From: Deinococcus sp.
GTDB taxonomy: Bacteria > Deinococcota > Deinococci > Deinococcales > Deinococcaceae
DNA: 10,570 nt
Reading direction: 5' to 3'
Assembly: GCA_018260275.1 (NCBI GenBank)
Contig: JAGLBK010000089.1
Coordinates: 1-10,570, forward strand
The position numbers and the translations under genes are program-made. The notes beneath the pieces were generated by a model. That model was given only the letters and a program-made list of their open reading frames with translations. It searched no databases and was not told the origin of the DNA. The stretch's first letter is position 1; each line of letters opens with the position of its first letter. This document shows positions 6,980-10,570 of the stretch, piece by piece.

Positions 6980-7056
6980 TTTGTGCGTGCCTGAAACGGC
7001 ACCCCTTGAAAGGCAGTACAGGAAAACACGAACATAAAAATTCGGATATTCCAAAA

Positions 7057-7143
<87 letters not shown>

Positions 7144-7146
7144 ATG

Positions 7147-7186
7147 GCAGGCGCTCTGGCTTAGGCATAGAGCGCCTGCTTTTTTT
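7147..7186 (+). terminator. Intrinsic terminator of the tRNA-Glu gene
   Basis: A perfect 11-bp stem, GCAGGCGCTCT (7147-7157) with AGAGCGCCTGC (7169-7179), an 11-base loop, then seven T residues (7180-7186). It begins four bases after the tRNA CCA end. Confidence 0.95.
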
Positions 7187-7209
7187 ATGCATGTAGGCGG
7201 CAGGCCACG

Positions 7210-7244
7210 ATAAAGAGGCCCCCCATTAATTTAAGGGAGCCTCT
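7210..7244 (-). terminator. Intrinsic terminator of the lipoprotein gene
   Basis: On the minus strand, AGAGGCTCCC (7244-7235) pairs with GGGGGCCTCT (7223-7214) through ten pairs including one U-G, with an 11-base AT-rich loop, followed by TTA. It lies 27 bases beyond the lipoprotein stop. The T run is short, so termination may be partial. Confidence 0.75.
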
Positions 7245-7270
7245 GACGGACAGAACTGTAGTGCAGGGGT

Positions 7271-7735
7271 TTACTGAATTTCGAGGTCGTAGTTGTTCAG
7301 CAGGTTGATCTGCAACTTACCCGTATTGGTGTCATACAGGTTCCAGCCCTTGACGGTGCCCTTCAGAATAGCGTCGCGCATGTTGGTGTACAGGAGCAGT
7401 TTGCCGTTCGACTTGCTGACGATCTGATCGCCCAGGTCATAGCGGCCATTGCTGTTGACGTCACGGAAAACCACGACGCGGTAGCTACCGTAAGGCACAT
7501 TGGTAGGCAGGTCGAGGGCGAAGCCGCCGGTCAGGTACTTGTCGACCAGCTGGGACTCGCTGGCGTCGGCGGTGTACTGACCGTTGTTGTAGCCCACAAT
7601 CGCCAGCCGCAATTTCTGGTCCTTGTCAAAGCCCTTGAGCTGCCCGGTCACGTCCTTCTTGAGGGGGTTGCCCACCAGGGTACAAGCGCTGAGCGTCAGC
7701 GTGCCTACAGCAGCCAGCAATAATGCTTTTTTCAT
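7271..7735 (-). CDS. Small lipoprotein with an EF-hand-like loop, function unknown
   Basis: A 154-residue protein with a clear lipoprotein signal: basic MKK start, hydrophobic stretch, and lipobox L15-S-A-C18. The mature chain should be lipid-anchored in the envelope. The body is predicted beta-rich, with short strands such as LRLAIVGY (42-49) and YRVVVFRDV (85-93). Residues 92-103 follow the calcium-loop pattern closely: D92, N94, N96, G97, Y99, D100, D103. Such a loop in an extracellular beta protein suggests Ca2+ stabilisation, which is inference. I do not recognise the family; close relatives would be expected among Deinococcus hypothetical lipoproteins. The gene has its own leaderless promoter divergent from the methyltransferase gene, and its own terminator. 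Confidence 0.8.
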   Translation of the reverse strand: MKKALLLAAVGTLTLSACTLVGNPLKKDVTGQLKGFDKDQKLRLAIVGYNNGQYTADASESQLVDKYLTGGFALDLPTNVPYGSYRVVVFRDVNSNGRYDLGDQIVSKSNGKLLLYTNMRDAILKGTVKGWNLYDTNTGKLQINLLNNYDLEIQ

Positions 7736-7741
7736 GGTCCA

Positions 7742-7770
7742 AGCCTAGTGGCCCCCAGTACGCAGCACAA
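7742..7770 (-). promoter_or_regulatory. Lipoprotein gene promoter (leaderless)
   Basis: Minus strand -10 TAGGCT (7747-7742) ends six bases before ATG 7735, so transcription should start at the ATG. A weak -35, TTGTGC (7770-7765), lies at a 17-bp spacing. The same -10 hexamer occurs in the candidate MFS promoter. Confidence 0.55.
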
Positions 7771-7852
7771 CGGTCCTTTGTCTTAGAAAATACTCATGTC
7801 AAGTTCATACCTGATTTCGGTCTTTAACCGCCGGGAACTCCCCGGGGGCGCC

Positions 7853-7858
7853 TATAGT
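7853..7858 (+). promoter_or_regulatory. -10 box of the methyltransferase-gpsA operon (leaderless)
   Basis: TATAGT ends six bases before ATG 7865. No usable -35 is seen. Just upstream is the palindrome CCCCGGGG (7840-7847) inside a GC-rich stretch. No Shine-Dalgarno sequence precedes the start. Confidence 0.6.
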
Positions 7859-7864
7859 TGAGCC

Positions 7865-8629
7865 ATGCAGCGCCCACCGTTTACTGCCCTGGCCGCCGTA
7901 TACGACGCGATCATGGCCGATGTCGAATACGATGCCTGGGCCGATTTCGTGCTCAGTTATGCCCGTGACGGCGGCCTGAATGCATCGGAGGCCCTTGATC
8001 TCGCCTGCGGTACAGGAGGCTTTACCCGCGAGCTGTATGCCGCCGGGCTTCAGGTGACCGGACTGGATTTCAGCGCCGAAATGCTGGCCCTGGCCCGCAG
8101 CAGATTGCCAGAGGTGAACTTCGAGCTGGGCGACCTGCGACATTTTGAGCTGGGGCGCACCTTCGACCTGCTGACCTGCGTGTTCGACAGTCTGAACAAC
8201 CTGCTGACTCCGGCTGAACTGGGTCAGGCTATTTCCCGGATGCACCACCACCTGACACCCGGCGGACTGGCGGCCTTCGACCTGAATACCCGGCTGGGCG
8301 TGCGCGAACTGTGGGAAGGCGATCAGATCGAGGGGCTGGCACTGACCGCTGATGGTCACGAGGTGCATTACCACTGGTCGCACCATTTCGACCCGGAGGA
8401 GGAAGTCGGCGTGGTGCAGGCCTTTTGCCGGGTCATGGGCGAAGCGGGCCAGTCGCAGGAATTTGTAGAAACCCACCGTGAGCGCGGCTACGACCCCCAG
8501 GAGGTCGCGCCGCTGCTGAAAGCCGCCGGATTCACGCGTTTCGAGATCGTGGAATATCCCGACTATGCCGACCCGACGCCCGAAACCCCGCGCATCTGGG
8601 TCTTTGCCTGGAAAGAAGGGCAGGCATGA
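7865..8629 (+). CDS. Class I SAM-dependent methyltransferase (YqeM-like)
   Basis: A 254-residue cytosolic protein with a Rossmann-type methyltransferase core over about residues 40-150. Motif I is DLACGTGG (45-52), the acidic residue that holds the SAM ribose is D68 in VTGLDFS, and motif III/IV follows as GDLRHFEL and then FDLLTCVFDSLNNL. The N-terminal pattern FTALAAVYDAIMADVEYDAWADF resembles small-molecule methyltransferases of the B. subtilis YqeM type. The acceptor is not predictable. The last four bases overlap the gpsA start (ATGA), so the two genes are co-transcribed and probably translationally coupled. The start is set by the -10 box six bases upstream. Confidence 0.85.
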   Translation: MQRPPFTALAAVYDAIMADVEYDAWADFVLSYARDGGLNASEALDLACGTGGFTRELYAAGLQVTGLDFSAEMLALARSRLPEVNFELGDLRHFELGRTFDLLTCVFDSLNNLLTPAELGQAISRMHHHLTPGGLAAFDLNTRLGVRELWEGDQIEGLALTADGHEVHYHWSHHFDPEEEVGVVQAFCRVMGEAGQSQEFVETHRERGYDPQEVAPLLKAAGFTRFEIVEYPDYADPTPETPRIWVFAWKEGQA

Positions 8630-9657
8630 CGCCGGGGCCTTTGCCCGTGCTGAATCCCACAGGGCCAAATTCCACAGCGCCGAATGCACCAGTGCCCGTG
8701 CTGGGGGCTGGCGGCTGGGGCACGGCCCTGTCGGTCGCGGCGGTCCGCGCCGGGCGCGACGTGACCCTGTGGGCGCGGCGGCCAGATTTTGCCGCCCGAC
8801 TGAACGAAGTGCGTGAAAACCGCGAGTATCTGCCCGGCGTGCTGCTGCCCGGCGCAATACAGATCACTGCCGATCTGAGCGCCGCCGTCGCAGGGGCCGG
8901 GTTCGCCCTGGTCGTGGTGCCCAGTGTGGGCGTTCCCGACCTGCTGAACCAGCTGCCGCGCGACCTGCCCGTGGTCCTGTGCGCCAAGGGCCTGGCCCCG
9001 GACGGCGGACGGCTGTCGGACCTGGCAAGCGGGCTGGGCTTTGAGCGGGTGGCGGTCCTGAGCGGCCCCAACCACGCCGAGGAGATCGGGCGGGGCCTGC
9101 CTGCCGCGACAGTGGTCGCCAGTACCGACGCGGCGCTGGCGGCGGCGGTCCAGGCCGCGCTGATGTCCCCTACCCTGCGGGTCTATACCAGTGACGATCT
9201 GGTGGGCGTGGAACTCGGCGGCGTGCTGAAAAACGTCATGGCGCTGGCCGCTGGCCTGGGCGACGGCCTGAAGCTGGGTGACAATGCCAAAGCCAGCCTG
9301 ATGACGCGCGGCCTGCGCGAGATGAACCGCTACCTGCAGGCCTTGGGCGCTCAGGAGGACACGGTCTACGGCCTAAGCGGGCTGGGCGACCTGATCGCGA
9401 CAGCCACCAGCCCCCACAGCCGCAACCGCGCGGCGGGGGAGGCCATTGCCCGTGGCGACCAGTTAAGCCGGGAGGGGCCGCAGCTGGGCGGCAAGGTGGT
9501 CGAGGGGTTGCGCACGGCGGGCCTGCTCGACGCCTGGGCCACCAAGCACGGCCATGACCTGCCGATTGTGCGGGCCGTGGCCAAAGTGTGCGCCGGAGAA
9601 CTCTCGCCGCAGCAGGGCGTGAGTGCCTTGATGGAGCGGGAAGCCAAAGCCGAATAA
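8626..9657 (+). CDS. gpsA: Glycerol-3-phosphate dehydrogenase [NAD(P)+]
   Basis: The enzyme reduces dihydroxyacetone phosphate to sn-glycerol-3-phosphate, the backbone of phospholipids. The 343-residue protein shows the dinucleotide-binding motif VLGAGGWGTAL (25-35), SGPNHAEEIGRGLP (a variant of the usual GPSFAEE motif), the catalytic lysine K202 in LKNVMALAAGLGDGL, and the substrate-binding GLGDLIATATS (253-263) with R266-N-R268. A proline/asparagine-rich extension of about 20 residues precedes the first beta strand, longer than in E. coli GpsA. Translation starts at ATG 8626, overlapping the upstream methyltransferase stop, with AGAAGGG (8614-8620) as ribosome binding site. This is one of two genes here with a clear Shine-Dalgarno, as expected for an internal operon gene. 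It ends three bases before the convergent methyltransferase ends. Confidence 0.96.
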   Translation: MTPGPLPVLNPTGPNSTAPNAPVPVLGAGGWGTALSVAAVRAGRDVTLWARRPDFAARLNEVRENREYLPGVLLPGAIQITADLSAAVAGAGFALVVVPSVGVPDLLNQLPRDLPVVLCAKGLAPDGGRLSDLASGLGFERVAVLSGPNHAEEIGRGLPAATVVASTDAALAAAVQAALMSPTLRVYTSDDLVGVELGGVLKNVMALAAGLGDGLKLGDNAKASLMTRGLREMNRYLQALGAQEDTVYGLSGLGDLIATATSPHSRNRAAGEAIARGDQLSREGPQLGGKVVEGLRTAGLLDAWATKHGHDLPIVRAVAKVCAGELSPQQGVSALMEREAKAE

Positions 9658-9660
9658 CGC

Positions 9661-10455
9661 TCAGGCCGAGGGTTTTTCGAGGCGGACCACCAGCATGTAA
9701 TCGGTGTGGGCCACCAGGGTGCCATTCCCGTCGAACTCGGCGGCAATCTGCCCGCGCTGCTGGTCCGGCAGGGCCGCCATCTGGTCGCGCAGACTCTGGA
9801 CCGCCTCAGGAGAGCACCCCGACTGCTGGGTCCACCAGGCAAAATCCATCCGGTAGGGCACCAGCGTATCCTGCTCCCACTGAAAGCCCGCCGCCGCCGT
9901 CAGTTCGCGCCACTCGGCCACCGTGCGCTGCGTGAAATGACTGGGGTCACGCGTGATGTGAAAGCGGTCGAGCCAGGGCTTGATCTGGGCGTCGGGGCTG
10001 ATCTGATCGGCCAGAACGAAGCGCCCACCCGGTTTCAGCACCCGGAATACCTCGGCCAGAAAGCGGTCCACCTGCCGGAAGTGGTGCGGTGCGTGCCGTG
10101 AAGTGACCAGCGTGAACGCGGCGTCGGGAAAGGGCAGCTGTTCCGCGCTTCCCAGCACGAAACGGGCATTGGTCAGCCCCTCCTCCTGTGCGCGGGCTGC
10201 GCCGTGGGCCAGCATCTTCTCGGCCAGATCGACACCGGTCACCTCGGCCACGTACGGGGCGAGGGCCAGCGCCGTATTGCCGGTGCCCGTCGCCACGTCC
10301 AGGGCCACGTCTGTACCTACTGGCGCGGCGTACTCCAGCAGAATGGGCAAACTGGCCCCAAAGCGGTGAACCTCGCTGGTCGCGTACTTGTCGGCGTGGG
10401 CATTGAACTGCTCGGTGCTGTCTCTCATGGCCCTATTGTCGGCTTCACGGGCCAT
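9661..10455 (-). CDS. Class I SAM-dependent methyltransferase (UbiE/YcgJ-like)
   Basis: A 264-residue protein of the Methyltransf_11 type. Motif I is LDVATGTGN (52-60), the ribose-binding acid is D76 in VTGVDLAEKML, motif III is GSAEQLPFPDAAF, and the post-motif segment is RVLKPGGRFVLADQ. The opening QFNAHADKYATSEVH is like B. subtilis YcgJ. It is UbiE-like but not itself UbiE, and the acceptor is unknown. The start could be ATG 10455 (used here, with a -10 box eight bases upstream) or ATG 10428, nine codons in, where the conserved part begins. The gene converges on gpsA with only three bases between stops and no terminator, so the transcripts probably overlap. Its promoter lies next to the IS end. 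Confidence 0.85.
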   Translation of the reverse strand: MAREADNRAMRDSTEQFNAHADKYATSEVHRFGASLPILLEYAAPVGTDVALDVATGTGNTALALAPYVAEVTGVDLAEKMLAHGAARAQEEGLTNARFVLGSAEQLPFPDAAFTLVTSRHAPHHFRQVDRFLAEVFRVLKPGGRFVLADQISPDAQIKPWLDRFHITRDPSHFTQRTVAEWRELTAAAGFQWEQDTLVPYRMDFAWWTQQSGCSPEAVQSLRDQMAALPDQQRGQIAAEFDGNGTLVAHTDYMLVVRLEKPSA

Positions 10456-10463
10456 CAGATCAA

Positions 10464-10469
10464 ATCATA
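10464..10469 (-). promoter_or_regulatory. -10 box of the YcgJ-like methyltransferase gene
   Basis: TATGAT on the minus strand, eight bases before ATG 10455, predicting a leader of about two bases. It is the same hexamer as the nadM -10. The spacer upstream contains TTAGCACTC (10480-10472), which resembles the IS terminal repeat. No good -35 is visible. Confidence 0.5.
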
Positions 10470-10471
10470 TA

Positions 10472-10488
10472 GAGTGCTAAGGGTTATC
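10472..10488. repeat. TIR-like sequence in the methyltransferase promoter
   Basis: GAGTGCTAAGGGTTATC matches 14 of 17 bases of the IS terminal repeat region at 10500-10516, in the same orientation and 28 bases away. GAGTGCTAA is also identical to one arm of the HrcA operator CIRCE, but the second arm is missing. Confidence 0.45.
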
Positions 10489-10493
10489 ATTTA

Positions 10494-10513
10494 AACCTCG
10501 AGTGCTAGGGGAT
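10494..10513. repeat. Terminal inverted repeat, right copy
   Basis: AACCTCGAGTGCTAGGGGAT is the perfect inverse of 58-77. The match ends exactly at 10494 on the inner side. On the outer side it resumes imperfectly to 10520. Confidence 0.75.
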
Positions 10514-10546
10514 ACCTGACGGCACAAGAAAGCGGAAGCTTGAGGT

Positions 10547-10570
10547 ATGCCTACCAAATTGCTTCCGCTT
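10547..10570 (+). CDS. Possible transposase N-terminus (cut by window edge)
   Basis: ATG at 10547 opens a frame MPTKLLPL that runs off the window. A GGAAG site lies eight bases upstream. Only eight codons are visible, so this rests on its position inside the IS end, not on homology. On the other strand a frame also stays open across this region until the TAG in the repeat, so the orientation is not certain. Confidence 0.25.

Larger units (their letters stand above)
10494..10570 (+). mobile_element. 5' terminus of an insertion sequence (partial)
   Basis: It starts with the terminal repeat and runs out of the window. It is read as the 5' end because it differs from the left terminus beyond the repeat and offers a start codon (ATG 10547) preceded by GGAAG (10534-10538). 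A perfect 10-bp inverted repeat (10530-10539 and 10561-10570) surrounds that start. The element probably continues as a full IS of the same family as at 1-77, in the same orientation. Confidence 0.55.

Noticed and set aside
10472..10480. CIRCE heat-shock operator (GAGTGCTAA)
   Set aside because: The inverted partner TTAGCACTC nine bases away is absent; the base sequence there does not match. The neighbouring copy is in direct, not inverted, orientation and belongs to the IS end.

Overview
The window looks like ordinary chromosomal DNA from a Deinococcus-type bacterium. The GC content is high. Most start codons lack a Shine-Dalgarno sequence and instead sit 5-6 bases after a TANNNT -10 hexamer, the leaderless-mRNA architecture known to be common in Deinococcus. 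The gene set fits too: an NMN adenylyltransferase-Nudix fusion, an amidase with a repeated AMIN-like N-terminal part, and gpsA. The assignment rests on recognising these proteins and signals by eye, not on a database search.

Layout. 1-77: the end of an insertion sequence (IS), with the last codons of a probable transposase. 78-304: non-coding. 305-1378 (+): bifunctional NAD synthesis/Nudix enzyme. 1483-2754 (+): CPA1-type Na+/H+ antiporter. 2755-3070: intergenic, with a possible structured element. 3071-4855 (-): exported cell-wall amidase. 5118-5531 (+): PaaI-like hotdog thioesterase. 5647-6837 (-): MFS transporter of the CynX/NimT type. 6951-7186 (+): complete tRNA-Glu(UUC) transcription unit with promoter, gene and terminator. 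7271-7735 (-): small lipoprotein with an EF-hand-like loop. 7865-9657 (+): a two-gene operon of a SAM methyltransferase and gpsA, overlapping by 4 bases. 9661-10455 (-): a YcgJ/UbiE-like methyltransferase. 10494-10570: the other end of the IS.

Apart from the methyltransferase-gpsA pair, the genes look like single-gene transcription units with their own promoters, in mixed orientations. They cover housekeeping jobs: NAD metabolism, ion homeostasis, wall remodelling, thioester hydrolysis, efflux, translation and phospholipid precursor supply. I see no multi-gene defence, secretion or biosynthetic system, no CRISPR array, no phage genes and no origin. The observations most worth a second look are the perfect 20-bp inverted repeat exactly 57 bases from each window end, the window-wide leaderless promoters, a TIR-like sequence inside the promoter of the last gene, and a foldable 82-base intergenic element.
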